Assembly: GCA_937916135.1 (NCBI GenBank)
Contig: CALFTQ010000015.1
Location: 7,090 to 71,089 of the forward strand
Source of the DNA: an uncultured Verrucomicrobiales bacterium
GTDB lineage: Bacteria; Verrucomicrobiota; Verrucomicrobiia; Verrucomicrobiales; Akkermansiaceae
DNA length: 64,000 nucleotides
Reading direction: 5' to 3'
Shown here: piece by piece, positions 34,354 to 41,099 of the stretch
Position numbering within the stretch: the first letter of the stretch is position 1
Layout of the letters: the number at the start of each line of letters is the position of its first letter
The notes under the pieces: model-generated
The model's database searches: none
What the model was told of the DNA's origin: nothing
The model's input: only the letters and a program-made list of their open reading frames with translations
Translations under genes and position numbers: made by a program

Positions 34354-34384
34354 CCCCGCGTATTCTTTATTTGAATACGCGGGG
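34354..34384. terminator. perfect 12-bp hairpin before Sel1 gene
   Basis: CCCCGCGTATTC and GAATACGCGGGG pair perfectly across a 7-base loop. The hairpin lies in the 174-base gap after the GTPase operon. No T-run follows on the plus strand. The 14-mer TTGAATACGCGGGG recurs at 36833-36846, just past the 3' end of the first tiny-peptide gene. It may be a terminator for the operon or a shared regulatory hairpin. Confidence 0.55.
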
Positions 34385-34398
34385 AGGTGGTTGGGGAC

Positions 34399-34427
34399 AT
34401 AAAATGCGTCTGTGTTTTTTGTATAAA
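34399..34427 (+). promoter_or_regulatory. candidate promoter for Sel1 gene
   Basis: TATAAA at 34422-34427 with an A-rich ATAAAA at 34399-34404 (17-bp spacer). Transcription would begin at about the ATG 34432. It resembles the island promoters in having an A-rich -35 but lacks the CC before the -10. Confidence 0.4.
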
Positions 34428-34431
34428 GTAA

Positions 34432-35607
34432 ATGAATGATATTCAGAAAAAAATTAAGGACGCTCGTGAACTTTTAGAACGGAACGAGTTCGGTAAGGTC
34501 TGTGAAAGTTTACTCCCTTTGGTCTCAACAAAGGATGCAGAGGCTCTGTTCTTGTTGGCCGAGGCTCTGGTGCGAAAGAATGAAAAAAAACTTGTTGCGG
34601 CGGGAGGGATAATATTTCCTTTATTGTCTATATTTGACAAGGAAAACGTTGAGAAACATGCCGCACAATATGCTGAAATCCAGAAAGCCATAGAGTATTA
34701 TGGCGTGTCGGCTATGGGTGGTTATATGCCTGCATGGTACGGCCTTGGTCAATGCTATGCAAAAGGGTTGATTGAAAAAGGCTTATTCGGAGCAAATGCA
34801 AAGGGGAAGAAAATGGCTTTAGCGTGTTATTTGAAGGCGGCTCGTGGGGGGTATGAGCCTGCTCAGTTTGAATTGGGCCGTATTTATGAAAATGGGAAAT
34901 TAGGTGTTACGATAGATTATAACGAGGCTCTTAGATGGTACGGCGAATCGGAGCGGAATGGTAATACTGAAGCTGGAGGGAAATGTAGTCATTTGTCTCT
35001 ATTATCGCTTGATGCGGACGACTTGTTCGCCAAAGGGGTGGAGAGCTATCAGAAAATGAAAAATCTGTGCGAAAAAAGGGATAAACCGGGATGGTCATAT
35101 TTCCTTTGGGAAGCAGAGCGCTTTTTTAAATATGCCAGGGAAAAAGGTTCAGATGAGTCTTTAAAATATCTGGGTTTATGTGCAGAAATCAACAATGATA
35201 AGATGTTGGCGATGCATAATTTCCTTCTATATGTGAGTAGTGTTTATGCTGAACCGGATATCATGTATAAGATAGGTTGCTTTTTCGAGTCGATGGAATA
35301 TTATGATATCGCTTGCCGATGGTTTATGAATGTGCGTGATTATAAGGACTCCCTGCAGAAAGTCGAAAAATTTCAAAAAAAGGTCATTATGAAGGCGGCA
35401 TTTGATGTTGCAAGAGCAGGATATGGTTTCTGTTCTCTCGCTCAAGAGGGGATGGGGGCTTGGATTTCTCCCAAGTCTGTGTCTGCGTGTAAGAATATAA
35501 ACAATGCTGTGGCATCTTACATGAAGGTACCAACGTGTTTCGGATGTGATGATTTAGATGAGTTAATATCGGATAGCCGTTTGGCTCTTCGAAGGATAAT
35601 GGAATAA
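34432..35607 (+). CDS. Sel1/TPR-like repeat protein, 391 aa
   Basis: Helical repeats of the Sel1 type: YGVSAMGGYMPAWYGLGQCYAKG (about residues 84-106), ACYLKAARGGYEPAQFELGRIYENG (about 128-152) and EALRWYGESERNGNTEAG. Less regular TPR-like helices follow to residue 320. Sel1 arrays are scaffolds for protein complexes. There is no signal peptide. It is AT-rich and separated from the GTPase operon by a hairpin. It could be an adaptor in the same system. It is followed by the group II intron-like relic. Confidence 0.75.
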   Translation: MNDIQKKIKDARELLERNEFGKVCESLLPLVSTKDAEALFLLAEALVRKNEKKLVAAGGIIFPLLSIFDKENVEKHAAQYAEIQKAIEYYGVSAMGGYMPAWYGLGQCYAKGLIEKGLFGANAKGKKMALACYLKAARGGYEPAQFELGRIYENGKLGVTIDYNEALRWYGESERNGNTEAGGKCSHLSLLSLDADDLFAKGVESYQKMKNLCEKRDKPGWSYFLWEAERFFKYAREKGSDESLKYLGLCAEINNDKMLAMHNFLLYVSSVYAEPDIMYKIGCFFESMEYYDIACRWFMNVRDYKDSLQKVEKFQKKVIMKAAFDVARAGYGFCSLAQEGMGAWISPKSVSACKNINNAVASYMKVPTCFGCDDLDELISDSRLALRRIME

Positions 35608-35625
35608 ATCAGCACGTAGTATACT

Positions 35626-35818
35626 GAGCGCTTCAGGTGGTAAGCCGTATGGAGACTGAGTGTATGAAGTGCTCTGATGAAACTGCTAGAAAATACAAGA
35701 GTGCAGATAGGCCCTGAAGTACGGCATATCCGGAAAGTCAGAATGTGCTGAAAGATACATTCGATTGCATAAGGCGGATTCCGTCTGCGATAGTTATGTC
35801 TGAGGAACTGTGTTGATC
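35626..35818 (+). ncRNA. group II intron-like 5' domain relic
   Basis: Several blocks match, in order, what I recall of bacterial group II intron domain I: GAGCGCTTCAGG at the 5' edge (GTGCG is usual), GGTAAGCCG, GATGAAACTGCTAG, ATCCGGAAAGTCAGAATG, a paired AGGCGGATTCCGTCTGCGAT, and TCTGAGGAACTGTG. There is no reverse-transcriptase gene and I see no domain V, so it would be a truncated, inactive copy. This is based on remembered motifs, not on a covariance-model search. Confidence 0.45.
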
Positions 35819-35830
35819 AGCAAGAACAAT

Positions 35831-35868
35831 TACCCCCGCGCATCTGGTTTTGCAGAAGAGCGGGGGAA
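35831..35868. terminator. hairpin at end of peptide array
   Basis: CCCCCGC and GCGGGGG stem with flanking AATT complementarity, about 40 bases beyond the stop of the last tiny-peptide gene (minus strand). It could end both the array transcript and transcripts coming from the left. Confidence 0.5.
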
Positions 35869-35907
35869 TTGTGGGTTATGAGTTGAGGCCTTGACTTGGT
35901 GGAGTTT

Positions 35908-35991
35908 TTACTCGTCGATATTGATTCCGGTGAAGAGGTGGATGGCGAGCTTGGCGAGCGGACCGGTGAGGTCTTCGAAGAGGCGGAACAT
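35908..35991 (-). CDS. tiny peptide 7 of array, 27 aa
   Basis: Minus-strand ATG at 35991 to TAA at 35910-35908. It reads MFRLFEDLTGPL then AKLAIHLFTGINIDE: an amphipathic helix with an acidic end. The leader ends ACATAGAAAACAAACACACC-ATG, sharing the CATAGAAA...ACC block with peptides 1, 4 and 5. It is the last gene of the array, 65 bases after peptide 6. The product type (short, formyl-Met, no signal) resembles phenol-soluble-modulin-like or leaderless bacteriocin peptides by general character only. Confidence 0.6.
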   Translation of the reverse strand: MFRLFEDLTGPLAKLAIHLFTGINIDE

Positions 35992-36056
35992 GGTGTGTTT
36001 GTTTTCTATGTATTTTGTTGTTTATATGAGTTCGATTGTCAGCAGGCAACGGCCCA

Positions 36057-36134
36057 TCAGCGATCTTTCCAGAGGTTGACGAGGAAGGGTACGCCGTGCA
36101 TGATTGCGAGTATTGTGAGGGAGGCGGGATCCAT
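36057..36134 (-). CDS. tiny peptide 6 of array, 25 aa
   Basis: Minus-strand ATG at 36134 to TGA at 36059-36057. It reads MDPASLTILAIMHGV then PFLVNLWKDR: a hydrophobic core with a charged end, long enough to lie in or span a membrane. It begins 29 bases after the stop of peptide 5 and lacks the CATAGAAA leader block, so it may be translated by coupling. Confidence 0.55.
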   Translation of the reverse strand: MDPASLTILAIMHGVPFLVNLWKDR

Positions 36135-36163
36135 ATGCTTGATAATTGATAGGGTGGTAAGGT

Positions 36164-36253
36164 TTACTCTCCGTCACCGTGAGAGAGGATGGCGAGAATG
36201 CGACCGGCGTTTTTAGCGAGTGCGTTTGCGAGTTCTTCGAGGAGGTGATTCAT
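36164..36253 (-). CDS. tiny peptide 5 of array, 29 aa
   Basis: Minus-strand ATG at 36253 to TAA at 36166-36164. It reads MNHLLEELANALA then KNAGRILAILSHGDGE. This is a clear paralogue of peptide 1, which shares HL(I/L)EEL, NAGR and LAI but lacks five residues in the middle. It forms a strongly amphipathic helix. Its leader has ACAGAAAGAACAAACAACC directly before ATG. Paralogy at peptide level across different DNA is the best evidence that the array is coding. Confidence 0.7.
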   Translation of the reverse strand: MNHLLEELANALAKNAGRILAILSHGDGE

Positions 36254-36297
36254 GGTTGTTTGTTCTTTCTGTTGTTTGAGTGTTGAATGAGAAAGTT

Positions 36298-36390
36298 TTA
36301 ATCTTCGAGATCATCGGGGGCGACGATTACGGTCCCGCCTGTGAGGATGGTAGTAGCTGTGGAAATAAGAATTTTAACGAATGGGTTCAT
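36298..36390 (-). CDS. tiny peptide 4 of array, 30 aa
   Basis: Minus-strand ATG at 36390 to TAA at 36300-36298. It reads MNPFVKILISTATTI then LTGGTVIVAPDDLED: a hydrophobic stretch of about 20 residues capped by an acidic DDLED. The leader CATAGAAAGGAACGCAAACC contains AAGGA nine bases before the ATG, the only good Shine-Dalgarno in the array. Confidence 0.65.
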   Translation of the reverse strand: MNPFVKILISTATTILTGGTVIVAPDDLED

Positions 36391-36430
36391 GGTTTGCGTT
36401 CCTTTCTATGGAATGATGGTTATGCGGTAG

Positions 36431-36520
36431 TTATGGATTGTCGTTGCCAAAGAGGAAGTCGATGAGTTCGGGTCCTACTTTGGTGGCAAGCTTGGCAAGT
36501 TCACTAAGGATGTCTGACAT
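36431..36520 (-). CDS. tiny peptide 3 of array, 29 aa
   Basis: Minus-strand ATG at 36520 to TAA at 36433-36431. It reads MSDILSELAKLATKV then GPELIDFLFGNDNP: an amphipathic helix with a central lysine pair and an FLFG end, comparable in character with beta-type phenol-soluble modulins. It begins 17 bases after the stop of peptide 2. Confidence 0.65.
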   Translation of the reverse strand: MSDILSELAKLATKVGPELIDFLFGNDNP

Positions 36521-36537
36521 GACTTTGTGGGGTGGGA

Positions 36538-36615
36538 TTATTTGTCGAGTTCTGTGATGGTGGGGATATTGATTGCGAGGATGCAGCCTACTATTGTGAT
36601 GAATGTTTTGAACAT
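36538..36615 (-). CDS. tiny peptide 2 of array, 25 aa
   Basis: Minus-strand ATG at 36615 to TAA at 36540-36538. It reads MFKTFITIVGCILAI then NIPTITELDK: a basic start, a hydrophobic core with one cysteine and a charged end, probably membrane-seeking. It is the first gene after the second array promoter (36669-36698), with a leader of about 50 bases. Confidence 0.6.
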   Translation of the reverse strand: MFKTFITIVGCILAINIPTITELDK

Positions 36616-36668
36616 GGTGTGATGGTGTTTATGTTTTTGTTGAGCTTTCGTGTGGGCTCCTGCATTAT

Positions 36669-36698
36669 TGTATAGGTAGAATTTGCCGGTTTGTTTAC
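36669..36698 (-). promoter_or_regulatory. island promoter, copy C, for peptides 2-7
   Basis: On the minus strand: GTAAAC (36698-36693), 18-bp spacer ending TCTACC, TATACA (36674-36669). It has the same form as copies A, B and D. Confidence 0.55.
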
Positions 36699-36853
36699 CG
36701 GATTTTTTTTATTATTTCCTTATTTGCTGTTCCTTGGCCTAATCCGGATGCTGGTGAACGCGTTTGCAGGATGGCGTAACAGATTGGTCATATATCTGCT
36801 GGCTGTGTGCTTAAAGTGCTATATGGACGCTGTTGAATACGCGGGGCGGATGA

Positions 36854-36928
36854 TTATTCGTCAGCACCATTCATGATGATGGCGAGAAAACGGCCTGCGT
36901 TTGTGAGTTCTTCAATGAGGTGTCCCAT
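36854..36928 (-). CDS. tiny peptide 1 of array, 24 aa
   Basis: Minus-strand ATG at 36928 to TAA at 36856-36854. It reads MGHLIEELTNAGRF then LAIIMNGADE, a shortened paralogue of peptide 5. The leader ACATAGAAAGACACACCACC directly precedes the ATG. It has its own promoter of the island form at 36989-37018. It is separated from peptide 2 by 240 bases, in which a basic 23-codon frame (ATG near 36790, MTNLLRHPANAF) may be an eighth member or chance. Confidence 0.65.
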   Translation of the reverse strand: MGHLIEELTNAGRFLAIIMNGADE

Positions 36929-36988
36929 GGTGGTGTGTCTTTCTATGTTTGAAGTGTTGTTAAGCTGCGCATCGGAGCGCTGTTTATC

Positions 36989-37018
36989 ATAATAGGAAGC
37001 AGGTGCCATTTTTTTTAC
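36989..37018 (-). promoter_or_regulatory. island promoter, copy D, for peptide 1
   Basis: On the minus strand: GTAAAA (37018-37013) in an eight-A tract, 18-bp spacer ending CTTCC, TATTAT (36994-36989). The predicted start is about 54 bases before the ATG of peptide 1. Confidence 0.6.
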
Positions 37019-37090
37019 AGAAAAATAGCGAGCAGAATCATAAGGTGGTCCACTATGCCAATAGCGTGGATGGCTGGAAATAAATTTTTT

Positions 37091-37120
37091 GTAAAAAAAT
37101 AGGCAAGGCGTCCCTAATAT
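37091..37120 (+). promoter_or_regulatory. island promoter, copy B, for YbjN-like gene
   Basis: GTAAAA (37091-37096) in a seven-A tract, 18-bp spacer ending TCCC, TAATAT (37115-37120). It is divergent from copy D, 73 bases away, so peptide 1 and the YbjN-like gene form a divergent pair with matching promoters. The leader to ATG 37210 would be about 83 bases. Confidence 0.6.
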
Positions 37121-37209
37121 AAATGGTGCAGGGAGTTCGCCGCTTCTGTATTGATAGGGGGAGCGGATAATGGAACTGAGACCTGCAAAAATAGAAACTG
37201 AATAGAAAT

Positions 37210-37602
37210 ATGAAGCTTATAGAAGAAGTTAAAACGATTCTGGATGCGACTGAGGTGGTTTACAGCACCCCGGCAGATGATATTATTACAGCTCGGTTTG
37301 ATCAGGCAACTCTCGTGATTTCAACGAATGATGAGAAGTCTGTAGTTGATCTGACTGCCTGGTGCCGTGTGCGTCTGCAGGACGAAAAGATGGCAGCCGG
37401 TTACAAGCTGATGAATGAATTGAACTCAAAGTATAACCAGAAGTTCTACATTGATTCGGATGGCGATCTCAAGCTCGAGTTCGCTATTGATACAGATGGA
37501 GGGCATTTCGGTAGGGAGATTCTAATGGCCGGGATTGGGCGACTTGTCAAAGCTGCCGAAACTGGCTATGAGGAAATGATGAAGCTGCGCTACGGTGATT
37601 GA
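37210..37602 (+). CDS. YbjN-like protein, 130 aa
   Basis: The fold signature is that of YbjN/type III secretion chaperone-like proteins: an N-terminal helix (MKLIEEVKTILDAT), then strands, a helix with KMAAGYKLMNELNSKYNQKFYID, strands LKLEFAIDTDG and a C-terminal helix (FGREILMAGIGRLVKAAETGYEEMM). These small alpha/beta proteins often act as chaperones or regulators. It has no signal peptide. It is the last gene of the island, divergently paired with the tiny-peptide array under the same promoter form, so it may be an immunity, chaperone or control protein for the peptides. That role is inference. Confidence 0.65.
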   Translation: MKLIEEVKTILDATEVVYSTPADDIITARFDQATLVISTNDEKSVVDLTAWCRVRLQDEKMAAGYKLMNELNSKYNQKFYIDSDGDLKLEFAIDTDGGHFGREILMAGIGRLVKAAETGYEEMMKLRYGD

Positions 37603-37627
37603 GTAATACTGATGCATACTACTACTC

Positions 37628-37659
37628 CCGCCACAGGAAGTTATATTTCTGTGGCGGGA
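37628..37659. terminator. bidirectional hairpin at right island edge
   Basis: CCCGCCACAG / CTGTGGCGGG perfect 10-bp stem, 25 bases after the YbjN-like stop. A second hairpin, TCTGCAAA...TTTGCAGA, follows within 45 bases (about 37670-37703). It separates the island from the convergent alpha-galactosidase gene. Confidence 0.7.
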
Positions 37660-37762
37660 CTGTGTTAATCTGCAAACCTGGTGATAAACTGCAGATTTGC
37701 AGATGGTTAGTTTGCTTCAGAGGGGCGAGAGACTAAGGCTGTGAGTATGGGATTGAAGAAAA

Positions 37763-39895
37763 TCAGGAGAGTTGCACTTCGAGCAGCAGCACGCAGGATT
37801 GCTGTGGGCGGGTCCAGCGGATGGGGAGACCGGTGGAGAGCAGGGTATCGCCGCCCAGGGTGGTGCCGTGCAGCGGGCAGTGCGTGCCGGTGGAATCCGG
37901 GGCGAGCTCGGTGATGGTATAGCGCGTGGCGGGATTCAGCCCGCGCAGGGGGATGCGGGTGTGCTGGTCGGTGTAGACTCGCTGCGTGGTGTAGGCCAGG
38001 AGCAGGGCCCGCCCCTCGTGGGTGTAGAGCAGGGCGCAGTCCGGCCCTTCGTAGGGGGAGACCAGGCGGTGCAGCTCGCCCAGCTGGGTGATGGGACGGA
38101 GCTCTTTTGCAAGCGTCACGCGGCTGCGGATTTCCTGCATCTCGTCATCGGTGAGGGTGCGGGGATCGAGCTCCAGCCCGAGGCGGCCTGCCAGGGCTAC
38201 ATCAAATCGGAATTTGAGTGAAGTTTCCCGCCCGGTGTAGCAGTTCGGGCTGGCAGTCACATGGCAGCCGATGGCATTGGCCGGGAAGAAGTAGGACGCA
38301 GCCCACTGCATGCGCAGGCGGTCGCAGGCATCGGTGTTGTCGGAAAGCCAGAATTCCTCGTGAAAGGCGGCGGCGCCGATATCGAGCCTGCCGCCGCCGG
38401 CAGAGCAGCACTGGAAGGTGACGCCCGGGAATTCCTGCCGCAGGCGGCGCATGGTGGCGTAATAGTTCGAGATGTAGTCGAAGAAGATGTTGCCCTGCTG
38501 CTCTGCTGGCAGGTGGGTGGAGCCGGTATCGCTCATTTTCCGGTTGCAATCCCACTTGATGTAGGAAATGCCCGGATTCTCTGCCAGGGTGCGGCGCACG
38601 GGAGCGTCGATGCCTGTGGCCGGGTTGGATAAATCGAGCACGAGCTGGTGCCTCTCTTCGCGCGGGGGGATGCCCGGCAGCCGGATGGCCCATTCCGGGT
38701 GTGCTTTGTATAGCTCGCTTGCGGGGCAGATCATTTCCGGTTCCATCCACAGGCCGAAGTCGATGCCGCAGCCCGCCGCGAAGTCGGTGAGCCCCCGGAT
38801 TCCGTGGGGAAGCTTTTCTGTATCCGGCTCCCAATCACCAAGTGAACAAGTGTCATTACACCGTTTCCCGAACCATCCGTCGTCCATGACGAAAAGCTCC
38901 ACCCCCAGCGCAGCGGTCCGCTGCATCATGGCCTGCAGGGTGGACTCGTTCACGTCAAAATGCACACCCTCCCAGCTGTTGAGCAAGGTGCGGCGCATTT
39001 CCTGCCCGTGCGGCAGCACATGGCGCCGCAGGTAGCGGTGCATGCAGCGGCTTGCATGGCCTGCTCCGCGGTGACTAAATGTGAGGGCTGCTGAGGGCAG
39101 CGAAATGCTCTTGCCGGCAGGCAGCGCATAGGGGCTGTGGCTGAAGTCAGGCCCCATGCGCAGGTAGAGATGGCCGTAGGTGCTGTGTTTGAAGCTCAGT
39201 TCATAATTTCCGCTCCAGGCCAGGGCTCCCAGGAGGCAGGGGCGACCCACTTCCTGCGCGGGACCACCCAACGAGAGCAGGAATCCGGGTGTGCCTTCCT
39301 GCGCGGTCTTGATGCCGGTGGTGCTGCCCACAGAGAGCGTGTTGCCGCGGGAGATTGCCTCTTGCTGCATGTAGTTCTCGCCGCTCCAACCGCCTCGGAA
39401 TGTGCTCAGATGATAGGCGTCTGAATAACAGGGTATGGCGGCGGAATCTGCTTGTAATAAGAGTATTGGCTTGTTTGAATTGTTGATGATGCGCGGTGTC
39501 AGTACATATGTGTCTTCTTCTTCGAATGCCGCCAGAGCCAATTCCACTTGCACATCGGGGTGTACCGGGTCTGCCAGGCCGAATATGGCGCCATTCTCCG
39601 TGGCTTCATGGTGCAGGTATTGCAGGTCGCAGCCCTGTGTGCCATCTCCATAGCGCAGGTGCAGGGCATATTCGCCGGAGTGGTTGCCCCATTGGCCACG
39701 TGAATCAAAATCTGTGGCGTATAGTGGCCATTCCACCGAGGGTGAGATGAGGGCGTCATCCGGGGTGCTGAGCCGTTGTCCTAGATAGCAGAACTGGAGC
39801 TTGTTTGTTTTAGTCACCCGCAGTGAAAGCTGGTTCTCCTTTGTGAAAAAATGCAGCGTATCCATTACTGAAAATGATAATTTACCCGGACTCAC
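37763..39895 (-). CDS. alpha-galactosidase, GH36 family, 710 aa
   Basis: Hydrolyses terminal alpha-1,6-galactose from oligosaccharides such as raffinose or glycans. The family layout is complete: an N-terminal beta-supersandwich, then the catalytic barrel with FVMDDGWFGKR, GLWMEPEM and nucleophile Asp449 in YIKWDCNRK. CCSAGGGRLDIG and the acid/base block SDNTDACDRLRMQW follow. There is no signal peptide, so it acts in the cytoplasm. The frame begins at GTG 39895, overlapping the previous stop; ATG 39865 (MDTLHFFTKENQ) is an alternative start. It is the last gene of a four-gene minus-strand cluster. Confidence 0.93.
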   Translation of the reverse strand: MSPGKLSFSVMDTLHFFTKENQLSLRVTKTNKLQFCYLGQRLSTPDDALISPSVEWPLYATDFDSRGQWGNHSGEYALHLRYGDGTQGCDLQYLHHEATENGAIFGLADPVHPDVQVELALAAFEEEDTYVLTPRIINNSNKPILLLQADSAAIPCYSDAYHLSTFRGGWSGENYMQQEAISRGNTLSVGSTTGIKTAQEGTPGFLLSLGGPAQEVGRPCLLGALAWSGNYELSFKHSTYGHLYLRMGPDFSHSPYALPAGKSISLPSAALTFSHRGAGHASRCMHRYLRRHVLPHGQEMRRTLLNSWEGVHFDVNESTLQAMMQRTAALGVELFVMDDGWFGKRCNDTCSLGDWEPDTEKLPHGIRGLTDFAAGCGIDFGLWMEPEMICPASELYKAHPEWAIRLPGIPPREERHQLVLDLSNPATGIDAPVRRTLAENPGISYIKWDCNRKMSDTGSTHLPAEQQGNIFFDYISNYYATMRRLRQEFPGVTFQCCSAGGGRLDIGAAAFHEEFWLSDNTDACDRLRMQWAASYFFPANAIGCHVTASPNCYTGRETSLKFRFDVALAGRLGLELDPRTLTDDEMQEIRSRVTLAKELRPITQLGELHRLVSPYEGPDCALLYTHEGRALLLAYTTQRVYTDQHTRIPLRGLNPATRYTITELAPDSTGTHCPLHGTTLGGDTLLSTGLPIRWTRPQQSCVLLLEVQLS

Positions 39896-40620
39896 TCCAT
39901 AGTGCGAGCCTGGCGTCGTGCGGTGCGCAGGCGTTCGCGCTCGGCGTAAGCTTTTTTACCGAAATCGGAGTCGCGGTCGAGGTCGCGCGCAGCTTCGAGC
40001 GCGGCGATGGCTTCCAGCAGCTTGGCTTCGGAAGCAGGGGTATGGGCGCCGGTGTACATATTGGCGTACTCGCGCATAAGCAGGGGGTAGAGGCAGAGGA
40101 AACCGAGCCTCTGCTTATCCGCCTGGGTGGCAAAGGGGTGCTCCATGAGCGCACGGCAGCTGCTCAGGCACTGCTGCAGGGCGTCGCCCTCCAGCGGAGA
40201 AATAAATTGCATGCGGGCAAAAAGCAGATACTGCTGGGCTTCGAACGTGCGCTGGCGGGCTTTCTGTTCACGATCCGGAGCTGTGGCTGCTGATTTTGCC
40301 GATTCCAGCGCGGTGGCGTTCAGACGGGGCAGGGGGATGGCGGCGTAGGCCCCGCGCTCGTCGCTGATGACCAGGCTGGGCAGCTCCTCTACTCCGGCTT
40401 TGAGGGCATTGGCAGAGTTGATGGCCTCTGCCATGCTTTCTGCTTCGTCCACCAGCACCACATAGCGGCACTCTGCCTGTGGCACGGCTGCACGGAGCGG
40501 TGCGAGCTTTTTGGCAATGCCCGCAGTGCTGGTGCCTTGTTGGAAATAAACTGTGTACTCCTCGCCCCATGCCAGCAGGACTGTGCAGAAAATCACGGCT
40601 ATGAGGCGGAGCGTGTTCAT
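39892..40620 (-). CDS. exported hypothetical protein, 242 aa
   Basis: The N-terminus is a Sec signal peptide (LRLIAVIFCTVLLAWGE) with likely cleavage near residue 20. The mature part starts with a thioredoxin-like segment (YTVYFQQGTSTAGIAKKLAPL) lacking a CxxC pair. It continues as helical repeats rich in Ala, Arg and Glu (EAKLLEAIAALEAARDLDRDSD). I do not recognise the family. Its stop overlaps the alpha-galactosidase start by four bases, and it follows the Jag-like gene by two bases, so the cluster is one operon. Confidence 0.65.
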   Translation of the reverse strand: MNTLRLIAVIFCTVLLAWGEEYTVYFQQGTSTAGIAKKLAPLRAAVPQAECRYVVLVDEAESMAEAINSANALKAGVEELPSLVISDERGAYAAIPLPRLNATALESAKSAATAPDREQKARQRTFEAQQYLLFARMQFISPLEGDALQQCLSSCRALMEHPFATQADKQRLGFLCLYPLLMREYANMYTGAHTPASEAKLLEAIAALEAARDLDRDSDFGKKAYAERERLRTARRQARTME

Positions 40621-40622
40621 GC

Positions 40623-41078
40623 TTACTCGGCGCGACTGATGGTGATGCGCTTGAATCGGGAGTCGGTATCTTCTGATTGTGTGACGATACCGGGGATCGT
40701 GGCCAGTTCGTTGTGAACCAGGCGCCGCTGGTAAGCATTCAGCTTTTCCATGAGAAGCGGTTTTCCGGTTTTCAGAACACGCTCGGCACGGGAGCGGGCG
40801 CGGCGGAGCAGCTTCGCTTCGGCGCGGGCGCGGTAGCTATCGCAATCCACCCGCACGCGGGGGGCATCTCCCCACCTGGCCTGCACCAGCCGGTTCACCA
40901 TGTATTGCAGGTCATCCAGCCGGTCACCATCTTCGCCGATGAGGAAACGGGCATCCGGGCTTTCGATGAGCAGGGAAATGCCGTCCTCATAGGGCTCGGT
41001 GCTCAGGGTGAAGCTGAATCCCAGCGGGGAGAGCAGGGATTCAGCAGCCTCACAGGCCAGTGTAGAGAGACGCTCCAT
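40623..41078 (-). CDS. Jag-like KH/R3H single-strand nucleic-acid-binding protein
   Basis: The 151-aa protein has a KH domain (residues 35-95, with FLIGEDGDRLDDLQYMVNRL in place of the GxxG loop) and a C-terminal R3H domain (NAYQRRLVHNELATIPGIVTQSED with RxxxH). This is the arrangement of the Jag/SpoIIIJ-associated family, which binds RNA and affects cell envelope functions in other bacteria. The N-terminal Jag-N domain is absent. It lies 21 bases after the Bax-inhibitor-like gene and is transcribed with it. Confidence 0.88.
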   Translation of the reverse strand: MERLSTLACEAAESLLSPLGFSFTLSTEPYEDGISLLIESPDARFLIGEDGDRLDDLQYMVNRLVQARWGDAPRVRVDCDSYRARAEAKLLRRARSRAERVLKTGKPLLMEKLNAYQRRLVHNELATIPGIVTQSEDTDSRFKRITISRAE

Positions 41079-41099
41079 GAGTTGTGGAAAATGGTGGGA

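Noticed and set aside
36721..36800. An eighth tiny peptide (MTNLLRHPANAF..., ATG near 36790)
   Set aside because: It lacks the leader block and is strongly basic, unlike the other seven, so it is mentioned only in the entry for peptide 1.
36280..36876. Plus-strand frames of about 60 codons (36280-36465, 36691-36876) and 35891-36216
   Set aside because: They run antisense to the tiny-peptide genes, have no start signals and no recognisable product. The minus-strand peptides, with paralogy and shared leaders, explain the region better.
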